A DNA stretch of 37,492 nucleotides from a virus. Below the pieces are notes generated by a model. The model did not search any database and was not told where the DNA came from. It saw only the letters and a list, made by a program, of their open reading frames with translations. The position numbers and the translations under genes are program-made. Positions 28,901-34,005 of the stretch are shown here, in pieces. Location: IMG/VR virus record IMGVR_UViG_3300025809_000051, positions 1 to 37,492 of that record. One strand, given 5' to 3'. Position 1 is the stretch's first letter. Each line of letters begins with the position of its first letter.

Positions 28901-29362
28901 AAAATTAGCAAGATAAAAGGTGGATTGAGAAGTTTTAGCTGGAATATGAAGGATATGAAAGAGAAAGGCTTTAGCTTAGATAACCCAGCTTATATGGCGG
29001 GTGCTCAAGTTGTAACTGGTTTTACCAATATTCCACTTGATAGAGTTATGAAGAAAATAAACAACTTAAGAGGTTTAGTAAACGAAAGATCTTCACTTTG
29101 GCAAAAAGTAGCTTTAGGTCTTGGATGGGCAACTTGGGAATTAGGTCTTGGATATTACGGTGGTTGGGATAAAAAAGAACCTTTAACACCTAAGCAAGAA
29201 TTGCAACTTAAGGTTGATAAAATGAAGAAAGACACTAACAAACCTGATCAAGTTAAAACATTACTAGATTTTGGATTAACTAAAAAGCAAATTAGAGAGC
29301 TTAAAAACGAAAATAATAGAGTTAAAAAAATATTAGAACTGCAAAAAAAAGATAAGAAATAA
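19943..29362 (+). CDS. Giant polyvalent-type virion protein (zincin + HAD + phage C-module)
   Basis: A 3139-residue multidomain protein of the polyvalent type carried into cells by phages and conjugative elements. Seen in order: a charged low-complexity N-terminus; hydrophobic Gly-rich region ~616-860; a zincin-like site HEGGH at 1062-1066 with a candidate third ligand E1123/E1124; a helical segment ~1271-1373 weakly recalling sigma region 2 (KGEVSTFLGRLRFRKKEIY); a domain ~1715-1810 with FTAKEPSRIRLYKTL; and a HAD hydrolase ~2248-2410 (D2253-FDDT, T2332, K2369, D2388/D2389). The C-terminal phage module (~2590-3100) includes MFLNTRSALLQTISAVNFIN and LLSFSPPLGSKISKIKGG. ASKR motifs at 1651, 1817, 2201 and 2415 fall at domain edges. 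A role in ejection and early takeover is inferred. No RNA polymerase DxDGD motif is present. Confidence 0.85.
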   Translation: MLLIEKVQELQAIQPSLDPKEMKRRIAEWKKQTSYKAPEAIEIEEVKIEDSPEKKDPNEESQNNTGSDLSDSGNGKSVSKKYNFLDLLKPKDNFNFGFSQPKFDKDFFNRKYKSLTGYNIDDLEPDEVFKGEGGYEYKYKLGKSKDGKAPMNFYVKKPGEEGFIDLTTKYNKILKEDPEFKIEKNIEFANSYASILSEMGYLPEDVKKDVIAQQEKIKKKNAEIKAFNEKQDTSRLYNERGLENYNNRTSLNQAPNFYRIEEGETTVPEFFNMPVPTPESYEYYIKTSEMAGFMYGIDGATSKDKALALIEYEDLDLEFPFLYFKDSQKHNSQLKGYDKNLLINKFGGVKGLEQIGVNSDDFLGFMLYKGFAGDIVEAEQSGKFKDEPLMFQRQMQDYVNFYMQEMDHRYNTKQKMLDVIYDKDGKYEEYNITSSTPRAMSLKLPEYGKSEAKTIFDYGAYEAYASVLFPDAFAKDKEYLAEKIKFNNTLDNRGDASSKLYATAEGLKNIPVAFYEEAWGLKNWVSDVVGADDIADRGRGRLAEINRRRASYQTYTNFYGPTLEIEGKTYAIDRDDKNEILWNVDEGYSVVGDASYIQKLTERVKKEGKFKNHKTFRGYTTQGGTVFGSLLLQVVGTKGFGTASKGLRLTTGAALNGFGLNVAKYKRYKDLATAIGGSPASKLKLPIKTSTIDNIMFQGMYGAYTGHETILSESLGAGLNQEEAQELANTGSLAYGAWYAATGPINNKGGWFDDIIGKRTLQNTVKRAIGKYKSEGYNGFMNSFQKSLLKLSSKASKFVEQGFGETVQENTQQSGEALINRYLNYKFDVDFLDDTYTKAEVETTSGLSFVTAGIMSGIKIPNFKGNSKNNLLDYQYIGENATEAEKIALKLVENGLATQQDVTDMLENAKAVTNQTPRIPKWLDDNLTFDVAKLMQERQNLENSKKNIDKSFHQNIDDRIENINLEIDGYVRPAADEQRAKLQTGVENFLNKIRKAKGKVDMVEFDTTAEANAYRQELLEQGGNVMQSDNYGDMVITGEGNKILIVDNQINTEDNVVTTGVHEGGHFVLSETVDQDPDAAKKLGNALVDEMFENENVTIKNNNINRRLAGYASQGVTTPVMMEEIMMMVSEGLINGDIEFNETSKTKIGDLIRRTLQDVFGIKIKFKDGESVLNFLRDYNRTIETQRGGKAIARVATEGAKVDIADPGIEAARKVGRVTQEVDPETGEIVETEIVPKPEVEAKQSQRIDETEETPEQAIENKELMNKIVEGDISAAGTLVQKNAGLILPLLNFNPDITTQSGVTSEDVLQAVTDMMTPGIVDIVFTKEKTGEQRNKSLAEEYAKEKGEVSTFLGRLRFRKKEIYTAAGLDPNKFNLVAIDSSTKQIVDEGSDPKPKPEKEVATTQVDPREFGPVTEGNKLKDVEGIVKVTDKERLTFKKLASKYFDKVSQALFGMPGKKVKGNVSLKYADVKGQPSSSEASKLQNVFKNVEDVRNFIKAMPPYNVATSQTVIDRQGKKVDVSKDVRGRSIAINPTILKKFYQPVTRAIEGISDRSGRSLGSTSQTQVYELKPEYRRRITKETIEGLQKSLGITKGELSVPIKGPARTEFGSLLTGLSKMYVDNLINTVGRSKLTTDQAKADTGAGKSKAMASKRTQELNWKETDEAIVASFKIGDRTYKTTLEETAFMEFDEGQTYQDIEDIAKDLDILEDAEGDPIESSENFYHLEFGDTELGKGITGKGNAFEVFTTTMNGVVDYLKANPRIEGVVFTAKEPSRIRLYKTLSQVLAGKLNGSSGFKNDTFIVSTKPEKISKPRSMASKRITEEQKSKGIKDQIHQDSGKSLVSKTLSLLTRKDGVAAGFGNATLTFIATPFNLSSGGNSARRNYLAITDASLTRDKDRVKTEKALKEGMVFDLSKVRSKITNLGLSNSGPQFTTDQLKEMSLVAKGGSRSSIARNKEKFEALINGKNSLYDGFYKAYDANPEANLPGLKQIIYPADQSSNATLGRKMATAANDSNKGDKVPYLEHWFPYGQWALTTISTFDMPQASRDAWKKWANEHYYQENISSQTQTAVDKTYTVKLEDGTEVSWKSKDQNHPLLEEQLSKFRETGDVKYLNEASRLSDIRKYPGVHTEVNPFVHGRYNVTDAAKYGIKVSPSLQSNLEVQHEASAIIHEVIVGNITEIEAQERIEAFISIAPGKSMASKRDSDLIPDAIKYDRPITVQTAINALEKTDKALANGRKLDQPVKKIRVFDFDDTLARTKSNVLYTMPDGTTGAIDAATFAKEAGNMEAEGAQWDFSEFSKVMQGSKGPLLDVAKIIADKRGTKDVFVLTARPADAAGPIKEFLASMGLDIPLANITGLGDGTPQAKAGWIMGKAAEGYNDFYFADDHTGNVKAVKDVLSQIDVKSKVQLAKASKRQTFDTVVNDMIEDSSGIEAYKKYSAARAKTVGASKGKYAFLIPPSAEDFTGLLYKMIGKGKKGDAQMAFLKTNLLDPYNRAESAVTQAKISAANDFVALKTKLKTLPKTLSKETGIGKFTYSHAVRVAAWTRQGMTIPGLSKRDVKELNDFVNKDAKLTVFTDELIKIQKGKEYPKPGKDWLGGNITTDIIGGINKVNRAEYQQEWRENIDIIFSEDNMNKMEAAYGTRWREAMEDSIRRMKSGSNRPIGGNRVTEGLLNWLNNSVGAVMFLNTRSALLQTISAVNFINLGDNNIIKAGRAFANQKQFWGDFMTLMNSDYLVERRNGLKINVSESEIADAVRESKNKPKAAIAFLLSKGFVMTRFADSFAIASGGSTFYRNRLEALKKQGLSDADAETQAFEDFKAIAEENQQSSSPSKISQQQASAAGRVILAWANTPMQYARIQKRAAQDLINKRGDWKSNVSKIVYYGAIQNLIFNSLQQAVFALGFGDDEEETDEAKAKKRNDKAYEVVNGMIDSQLKGLGIFGAASVAIKNALITLYEEHGKKSPKYENAIDDLLSFSPPLGSKISKIKGGLRSFSWNMKDMKEKGFSLDNPAYMAGAQVVTGFTNIPLDRVMKKINNLRGLVNERSSLWQKVALGLGWATWELGLGYYGGWDKKEPLTPKQELQLKVDKMKKDTNKPDQVKTLLDFGLTKKQIRELKNENNRVKKILELQKKDKK
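24881..27196 (+). repeat. Four dispersed (M/K)ASKR boundary motifs
   Basis: The giant protein contains KSKAMASKR (M1650), PRSMASKR (M1818 by direct count, 1817 from nucleotide 25391), GKSMASKR (M2201) and LAKASKR (A2415). In the DNA, the ATG codons lie at 24890, 25391 and 26543, and the fourth copy's GCT at 27185. The synonymous codons differ between copies (gctagtaag, gccagtaag, gcttcaaaa, gctagtaaa), so this is conservation at the protein level, not a recent DNA duplication. The copies bracket the PSRIRLY domain and the HAD domain. Confidence 0.7.
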
Positions 29363-29670
29363 TGGCAAAAATAAACCCTAAAACAGCTAAAGCTATGTAT
29401 AAAGCTACTAGCGAAGCTAATAAAGAAAAAATAGCTCAAGAACGCTACGGTGAGTTTGGCTTTGATACTTTAACATATGATCAGCAGCAAGAAGTTTATA
29501 AAAACCATCCTAAGCTACTTAAAAGTGAAAAAGATAAAGGATCTGATTTTGAAGGCCCTTTAAGTATGTTAAAACCTACTTCTCCTTTTAGCAAAAGCCG
29601 TTGTTGGAAAGGTTACAAACCTGTTCCAGGAAAAAAAGCTTATAGTAAAGGTAGTTGTGAAAAAATTTAA
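29362..29670 (+). CDS. Small basic protein with C-terminal CWKGY...GSC motif
   Basis: A 102-residue Lys-rich protein whose ATG overlaps the giant gene's stop by one base. The first half is helical (KTAKAMYKATSEANKEKIAQ). The end, SPFSKSRCWKGYKPVPGKK followed by a second Cys (KGSCEKI), is a compact Cys/Gly/Lys motif I recognise as recurring in small marine-phage proteins, of unknown function. The embedded 'SPF' echoes the MSSPFQ tag of downstream genes. Coding is well supported by the tight junction on both sides (the next start lies 2 bases after its stop). Confidence 0.65.
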   Translation: MAKINPKTAKAMYKATSEANKEKIAQERYGEFGFDTLTYDQQQEVYKNHPKLLKSEKDKGSDFEGPLSMLKPTSPFSKSRCWKGYKPVPGKKAYSKGSCEKI

Positions 29671-29671
29671 A

Positions 29672-29827
29672 ATGAGTATATCAGATATTAAAATATACGC
29701 AATGAATGCTGGAGCATTAGGCGTAACAACATTTACACAAATAGAAGACGGTTTGAAAATATTTCTATTACTAGTGACTATAGGTTATACTATATCTAAG
29801 TGGATCGAATTAAAAAAAGATAAATAA
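29672..29827 (+). CDS. Holin-like one-span membrane protein
   Basis: A 51-residue protein with the sequence pattern MSISDIKIYAMNAGALGV..., FTQIEDGLKIFLLLVTIGYT, then a basic tail ISKWIELKKDK. One membrane span lies at about residues 29-45 with a positively charged C-terminus. Size, topology and its place ahead of a muramyl amidase fit a small holin, which would time release of the endolysin. It fills exactly the gap between two genes: it starts 2 bases after one stop and its TAA shares an A with the next ATG (TAATG). It could alternatively be a membrane anchor unrelated to lysis. Confidence 0.65.
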   Translation: MSISDIKIYAMNAGALGVTTFTQIEDGLKIFLLLVTIGYTISKWIELKKDK

Positions 29828-30117
29828 TGGCGTATAAACAATCACCACTTTTCATAAAAGAAGAAGCTTATGAAAAATCAAATAAAAAAATGCGATCAGA
29901 GTATAAATCTGAAACAGGTAAGTCACTAGGTAAAAGATTAACTTCTGGAACTAATAAACGCCGAGTTTCGTTTGCATGTAGATTCGCAGGTATGGCTGGA
30001 GCAATGAAAGACGCTAAAGGTGAACCAACTAAAAAAGCTATGGCTTTAAAAAAATGGGGTTTTGGTAGCGTAGAAGCTGCTAGAAACTTTTGTCAAAAAA
30101 ATAAATCAAAAAAATAA
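29827..30117 (+). CDS. Conserved small phage protein with RRVSFACRFAGM motif
   Basis: A 96-residue, strongly basic protein. The C-terminal two thirds (KRRVSFACRFAGMAGAMKD, then KKAMALKKWGFGSVEAARNF) is a conserved block I recognise from phage proteins of unknown function. Two cysteines (C near 51 and near 90) and many lysines could indicate nucleic-acid contact, but nothing proves it. It is co-translated with the holin-like gene (one-base overlap). Its last codons lie in a short tandem A-rich repeat, so the exact C-terminus may vary among relatives. Confidence 0.65.
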   Translation: MAYKQSPLFIKEEAYEKSNKKMRSEYKSETGKSLGKRLTSGTNKRRVSFACRFAGMAGAMKDAKGEPTKKAMALKKWGFGSVEAARNFCQKNKSKK

Positions 30118-30129
30118 ATCAAAAAAATT
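30094..30129 (+). repeat. Tandem 13-base A-rich repeat
   Basis: The unit caaaaaaataaat occurs at 30094-30106 and 30107-30119, with a partial third copy to 30129. It spans the stop codon of one gene and the leader of the next, and both units carry a TAA. Slippage could lengthen or shorten the protein's C-terminus or shift leader spacing. Confidence 0.75.
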
Positions 30130-30576
30130 ATGAGTTCACCATTTCAAAAAAAATTCTGTGGTAAAACACCTGGTCCTATCAAAAAGTTAGGAGATTTAAA
30201 CAAAGACGGTGTAATGTCTAGTTACGAGCAAACAAGGCAAGACGCTATTGAAGCTAATTCACCAAACAATTATGGATCTCCATTAGAGCAAGAAAAATCA
30301 CCTGGTAATGTAGGTTATTACAACCCCGAGTTTGAAGCTCATCCTTCTGAAAAGCTTCCTACACGACAAGAAAATCAAGCTGAACTAGACGCTGCTAAAT
30401 TTGGATTGAGTCAAGCTAAACAAATTAGAAAAACTAGATTAACGCCTACGACAGCTAAACAAGCTTATGATCTTTCAAAACCTTATTTTGATGCAGAAGC
30501 TAAAACAAGAGAACAAAAAAGAAAAGATTACAAAACAATTTTAAAAGCTGGAGCAACTATATTTAAAAATATGTAA
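30130..30576 (+). CDS. MSSPFQ-tagged small protein with EF-hand-like loop
   Basis: A 148-residue hydrophilic protein beginning MSSPFQKKFCGKTP, the N-terminal tag shared with genes at 31140 and 31468. Residues 22-33 (DLNKDGVMSSYE) fit the 12-residue EF-hand or dockerin calcium loop at every key position: D1, N3, D5, G6, hydrophobic 8, S9, E12. The middle contains further SP dipeptides (NSPNNYGSPLEQEKSPGN) and is probably disordered; the C-terminal 40 residues are a basic helix. It stops 4 bases before the amidase start. Function is unknown; calcium binding is an inference from one loop. Confidence 0.65.
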   Translation: MSSPFQKKFCGKTPGPIKKLGDLNKDGVMSSYEQTRQDAIEANSPNNYGSPLEQEKSPGNVGYYNPEFEAHPSEKLPTRQENQAELDAAKFGLSQAKQIRKTRLTPTTAKQAYDLSKPYFDAEAKTREQKRKDYKTILKAGATIFKNM

Positions 30577-30580
30577 TTAA

Positions 30581-31006
30581 ATGCGTAAAATTGACAAGAT
30601 CATAGTTCATTGTACAGCTACGCCTGAAGGTAGACATACTACCGTAGAAGACGTTAGACGATGGCATTTAGACAGAGGTTGGTCTGATATCGGATATCAT
30701 TTTTTAATCTATCTAGATGGCTCTCTGCATACAGGAAGACCTGTTGAAAAGACAGGAGCTCATTGCAAGGGTCATAATAAAGGATCTATTGGAATAGCTT
30801 ATGTTGGAGGGATTGATAAGGTTAATTTTAAACCTAAAGATACTAGAACTGAAGAGCAGAAAGAAGCTTTAGTATATATACTAGAGTATTTGAAGATACA
30901 ACACGCCCACGCTACGATACACGGTCACAATGATTTTGCTAATAAAGCTTGTCCTAGTTTTAACGCAACAAAAGAATACGATAACATAACTAACATGTGG
31001 AAATAA
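30581..31006 (+). CDS. N-acetylmuramoyl-L-alanine amidase (endolysin)
   Basis: A 141-residue Amidase_2/PGRP-fold enzyme that cuts the amide bond between MurNAc and L-Ala of peptidoglycan, releasing progeny. All T7 lysozyme active-site positions have counterparts with the right spacing: zinc ligands H10 (IIVHCTAT), H116 (IHGHNDF) and C124 (NKACPSF), plus Y39 (IGYHF) and K122. The length is close to that of T7 lysozyme (151). There is no signal peptide, so it needs a holin; a candidate lies ~750 bases upstream. T7 lysozyme also inhibits phage RNA polymerase, but nothing here shows that. The gene shares one base with the next start. Confidence 0.93.
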   Translation: MRKIDKIIVHCTATPEGRHTTVEDVRRWHLDRGWSDIGYHFLIYLDGSLHTGRPVEKTGAHCKGHNKGSIGIAYVGGIDKVNFKPKDTRTEEQKEALVYILEYLKIQHAHATIHGHNDFANKACPSFNATKEYDNITNMWK

Positions 31007-31134
31007 TGAAGAAAATAATAGATTTTTTAAAAGGTGAATGGAACTCTTTAATGTACTTTTTAATGTTTAAAAAAGAAAAAACAAAAATAAAAACTAAAAA
31101 CTGTGGTACAATAGTACCAAAAACTAAAAAATAA
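31006..31134 (+). CDS. Tiny basic protein after endolysin
   Basis: A 42-residue protein starting at the TAATG junction with the amidase stop. Residues 1-22 (KKIIDFLKGEWNSLMYFLMF) are amphipathic to hydrophobic and could touch a membrane; the rest is Lys-rich with one Cys (KTKNCGTIVPKTKK). Its position next to holin and amidase allows a lysis-accessory or spanin-like part, but it is too short for a normal spanin and has no lipobox. The reading frame exactly fills the space before the next gene, which is the main evidence that it is real. Confidence 0.5.
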   Translation: MKKIIDFLKGEWNSLMYFLMFKKEKTKIKTKNCGTIVPKTKK

Positions 31135-31139
31135 AAAAA

Positions 31140-31442
31140 ATGAGTTCACCATTTCAACAACAATTCTCAGCAAAGTCACCAATCAATCAAGAATATCCAA
31201 AGCTACCAAAACGCGGAAGAGTTCCTTCTAGATATTTTTATAATTCCGAAGACTATAACCCAACAAATCAAACCATTAGTGATATAATGGTTGAAGATAA
31301 TGATTGGCAAGATAAACCAGTAAATGATCCAAAAAATATTCTTAACAGAGAGCCGACTAGAAAAGAGTATAATAAAGGTTATAGAGTTAAAAGAGAGAAA
31401 GATGGGTCAGTAACTCTTAGAGGTAGAAGAGGTAATAAATAA
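31140..31442 (+). CDS. MSSPFQ-tagged small protein
   Basis: A 100-residue, hydrophilic, Asn/Pro/Lys/Arg-rich protein. The N-terminus MSSPFQQQFSAKSP is nearly identical to that of the gene at 31468 (MSSPFQQRFSAKSP) and close to that at 30130. After the tag the three proteins have no visible similarity. The body (PKRGRVPSRYFYNSEDYN, then EYNKGYRVKREKDGSVTLRG) has no hydrophobic core of any length apart from a possible C-terminal beta hairpin. It is probably a disordered tail or linker protein. Unknown function; coding is supported by the conserved tag and A-rich leader (aaaaaaATG). Confidence 0.6.
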   Translation: MSSPFQQQFSAKSPINQEYPKLPKRGRVPSRYFYNSEDYNPTNQTISDIMVEDNDWQDKPVNDPKNILNREPTRKEYNKGYRVKREKDGSVTLRGRRGNK

Positions 31443-31467
31443 TAAATAAGAAACAAAAATAAATAAT

Positions 31468-31833
31468 ATGAGTTCACCATTCCAACAAAGGTTTAGCGCC
31501 AAGTCGCCGTTATGCCAAAGAAAAAAAATGACACAATCTGTAGAACCAGCTAACAAAAAGAAAGAAGAGACTATATATTTGGCGCCGCCCCCAGAAACTA
31601 CGGGAGGAAAAGGTTTAAGAAAAATGAGTGAAGCGGAGTTAATGATGCGAGACATATCATATCAAAACGACAGCTTGCGAAAACTTCCAAAGAACGACTT
31701 AAATTATTTGCCTACGTTTAACACAAACACAGACGAAGGTTCCGATGCTCAAGAAGTTTACTACTCCAACAAAAAAAATTTAAAGAGACTTAAAGAACTT
31801 GCTCGCCCAATTAGAGAACAATATGGGTTTTGA
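31468..31833 (+). CDS. MSSPFQ-tagged small protein with internal KKMTQS start-like site
   Basis: A 121-residue charged protein with the MSSPFQQRFSAKSP tag. At codon 21 comes KKMTQSVEP, encoded by aaaaaaaatgacacaatct (31521-31539), a sequence repeated in the next gene. The internal ATG behind eight A's resembles the start signals used throughout this genome, so a second, untagged product from 31528 is possible. The remainder (GGKGLRKMSEAELMMRDISY) is helical and the end basic (NLKRLKELARPIREQYGF). No family is recognised. Confidence 0.6.
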   Translation: MSSPFQQRFSAKSPLCQRKKMTQSVEPANKKKEETIYLAPPPETTGGKGLRKMSEAELMMRDISYQNDSLRKLPKNDLNYLPTFNTNTDEGSDAQEVYYSNKKNLKRLKELARPIREQYGF

Positions 31834-31876
31834 GCTAAAACAGATAAGGAACAAAAATAAATAAAAAAACAAAATT

Positions 31877-32185
31877 ATGAAACCATTTACATCAAAACAT
31901 TGTGCGCAGTATTTAAGCAAAACTTCACCGATTGAAAAATCAGATCCAACAAAAAAAATGACACAATCTTTAGAGTCAGTTGAAAAAAGAGATCCAAATA
32001 AATTTACTAGAAACTATAATGCAGCCACAGGTATAACACATGAGATGATGCTTGTTGGAAACCAATCTGTAACCCCTGGTTATGATTTTAAAAAAGCAGA
32101 TCAATATAAAGCTAACGCAATAAAAAAATATGGATCTTTAGAAGCTTCTAGAGAATTCTATAATAAAAGGAACAAAATAAAATAG
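31877..32185 (+). CDS. Small protein related to the SPF-tag group
   Basis: A 102-residue basic protein, last gene of the + strand block. It starts MKPFTSKHCAQYLSKTSPIE, a looser version of the neighbours' tag (PF near the start, then xSP), followed by KKMTQSLESVEK from the 19-base repeat shared with the preceding gene. The second half (YDFKKADQYKANAIKKYGSLEASREFY) is helical and resembles the 'GSVEAARNF' end of the protein at 29827. Unknown function; it ends 34 bases before a strong hairpin terminator. Confidence 0.6.
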   Translation: MKPFTSKHCAQYLSKTSPIEKSDPTKKMTQSLESVEKRDPNKFTRNYNAATGITHEMMLVGNQSVTPGYDFKKADQYKANAIKKYGSLEASREFYNKRNKIK

Positions 32186-32219
32186 GCGTACCATACCTAA
32201 AAGTTCCTGTAACCAGAAA

Positions 32220-32246
32220 GGGCCCTCATTACGAGAGCCCTTTTTT
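32220..32246. terminator. Terminator between convergent blocks
   Basis: An eight-position stem, gggccctc / gagagccc, with one C-A mismatch and a 5-base loop is followed by six T's on the + strand. On the - strand the same hairpin is followed by tttct, so it may also stop nrdA transcription, with lower strength. It lies between the last + gene and the 3' end of nrdA. Confidence 0.85.
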
Positions 32247-32283
32247 GATTTACATACATACACTATGTATAGCATAATAGTGA

Positions 32284-34005
32284 TTAACCATCACAAGCTA
32301 AACAATCTTCGTTCATTGCTTGTTGTGCTATATCTCCTCGTAGCACTGACTCTGTTCTCGTATAATACAAAGTCTTAACTCCTTTTTTCCAAGCTTCATG
32401 GTGTACTTTATTAAGCCATTTAGGCGTTGCTTCACTAGGAAAAGCTAAATTCAAACTAACTGACTGATCTATATACTGCTGTCTCAGTCCAGCTTGATTA
32501 ACTAACTCTAATTGATTAATCTCCTTAAACGTCTTAAATACTTCTTTCGCAGGGATTTCGTGTGGCCCAACAGTAACCTCATCAAGCTCAGGCAGATCTT
32601 GAACACTACCACCATCCGCGAGAATTTTATTCCACGTATCATTATTATTTATTTTAAGTTTTCTTAATAATTTAAGTAATGTAGGATTTTTTCTTATAAA
32701 AGTACCTTTAGCCGACTGTTCTGTAAATACATTAGCAGCCCAAGGTTCTATACCTGCACTTACGTTTCCAGAGAGCTTACTGTTAGAGACAGTAGGAGCA
32801 ACGGCGCGCAAATGAGTGTTGCGATAACCAGTACCAACACACCACAAAGGCTCACCATAAGTTTCAGCAAGCGCCATGGAAGCTCTTTCGCTTTCAATTT
32901 TAATTTGCGAAAATATCCTCCTAGTTTCAAACTGAGATAATAAACCTTCGAAAGGAATACCCTTCTCTTGTAAGTAAGTGTGCCAGCCGAGGACTCCCAG
33001 TCCCAATGCTCTCCCTTTCTGTGCAGATCGTATAGAATTCTCGAATCCGCGTAATCCTTTCGCTCTTTGAATAAATTCTTCCATAACACCGTCAAGAAAC
33101 CATATGGCGTCGTAAATAAGGTTAGTGTTCTTCCATTCTTCATATTTTGCTAGATTTAATGATGATAAACAACATACAAAGCTGTGGTTTTCATCTGTGT
33201 GTAATGTAATTTCTGAACATATGTTTGTCATATGTACTTTTAACCCGTTTTCCTTATATGCTTTTGGATTTGCTTTGTTAACATTCCCTTTAAACATAAT
33301 ATACGGTTCTCCAGTTGCTTTTCGTTTTCTAAGTAATTTACTCCATCTAGTTCTAGCATCCGCATCTCCTTGTTCAAGGCGTCGCATAAACTTATCACCC
33401 ACAATTGCACACTGATGTAAATTAAGCGATTGTCTGTTGACATCTCCTTTAGGTTCTCTAATCTCAAGCCATTCTTCGAAATCATCGTGTTCAATATTGA
33501 TGTTAACCGATGCTGCTCCTCTTCTGACTGATCCTTGATTAGTAGCAAGAATTGTGCTATCATAGATTTTGCAAAAAGGTACGACTCCGTCTGATGTTCC
33601 ATTACCTGTAATTTTAGCGCCAGCGGGTCTAATTTGATTAACTCCGATACCAACTCCACCGCCGTGCTTAGCGAGTAGCATCATCTCTAAATTTTTCTGT
33701 CCTATGTCTTGTATACTATCAGCAACATCGATACCAAAGCAGCTAATAGGCAAACCACGATCAGTGCCGGTATTAGATAATACTGGACTCGCAAGGCAAA
33801 GCCATCCGTTCCAAATATACTCGAAGAAAGTTTCTGCCATTTCCGGCTTATATAATCTACGAGCAACTGTTTTACTGACGCGCATGTATGCTTCTCTAGG
33901 TGACTCTCCGTCAAATAAATATCCCCCGGATATTGTCTTCTTGTATACGTCCGTATCACCCCACGTAGGGTAATCTTCTCCTTTTTTCCAATTTTCATTC
34001 CACAT
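32284..34005 (-). CDS. nrdA: Ribonucleotide reductase large subunit, class I
   Basis: A 573-residue catalytic subunit that reduces ribonucleoside diphosphates to dNDPs using a radical delivered by NrdB. Active-site residues are all visible: C89 in PISCFG (E. coli C225), N261-x-C263-x-E265 in TNICSEI (N437, C439, E441), C279 in CLSSLNL (C462), the radical-transfer pair Y547-Y548 in LYYTRTES, and the C-terminal shuttle CLAC (C568, C571). It is ~190 residues shorter than E. coli NrdA: the N-terminal ATP-cone is missing, so feedback shut-off by dATP through that cone should not occur. The start is fixed by the upstream stop abutting its ATG. It is the last gene of the - strand operon. Confidence 0.95.
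   Translation of the reverse strand: MWNENWKKGEDYPTWGDTDVYKKTISGGYLFDGESPREAYMRVSKTVARRLYKPEMAETFFEYIWNGWLCLASPVLSNTGTDRGLPISCFGIDVADSIQDIGQKNLEMMLLAKHGGGVGIGVNQIRPAGAKITGNGTSDGVVPFCKIYDSTILATNQGSVRRGAASVNINIEHDDFEEWLEIREPKGDVNRQSLNLHQCAIVGDKFMRRLEQGDADARTRWSKLLRKRKATGEPYIMFKGNVNKANPKAYKENGLKVHMTNICSEITLHTDENHSFVCCLSSLNLAKYEEWKNTNLIYDAIWFLDGVMEEFIQRAKGLRGFENSIRSAQKGRALGLGVLGWHTYLQEKGIPFEGLLSQFETRRIFSQIKIESERASMALAETYGEPLWCVGTGYRNTHLRAVAPTVSNSKLSGNVSAGIEPWAANVFTEQSAKGTFIRKNPTLLKLLRKLKINNNDTWNKILADGGSVQDLPELDEVTVGPHEIPAKEVFKTFKEINQLELVNQAGLRQQYIDQSVSLNLAFPSEATPKWLNKVHHEAWKKGVKTLYYTRTESVLRGDIAQQAMNEDCLACDG

Noticed and set aside
19943-29362. Giant protein as a virion RNA polymerase (as in N4-like or crAss-like phages)
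   Set aside because: No DxDGD or single-subunit polymerase motifs are visible; domain content fits a polyvalent protein better.
32262-32283. Short palindrome tacata-cac-tatgta downstream of the convergent terminator
   Set aside because: The stem is only six A/T-rich pairs and there is no T-run; likely chance or a minor extension of the terminator region.
33240-33659. 139-residue - strand frame inside nrdA
   Set aside because: It is a shifted frame of a clear NrdA catalytic region containing active-site residues; no independent evidence.
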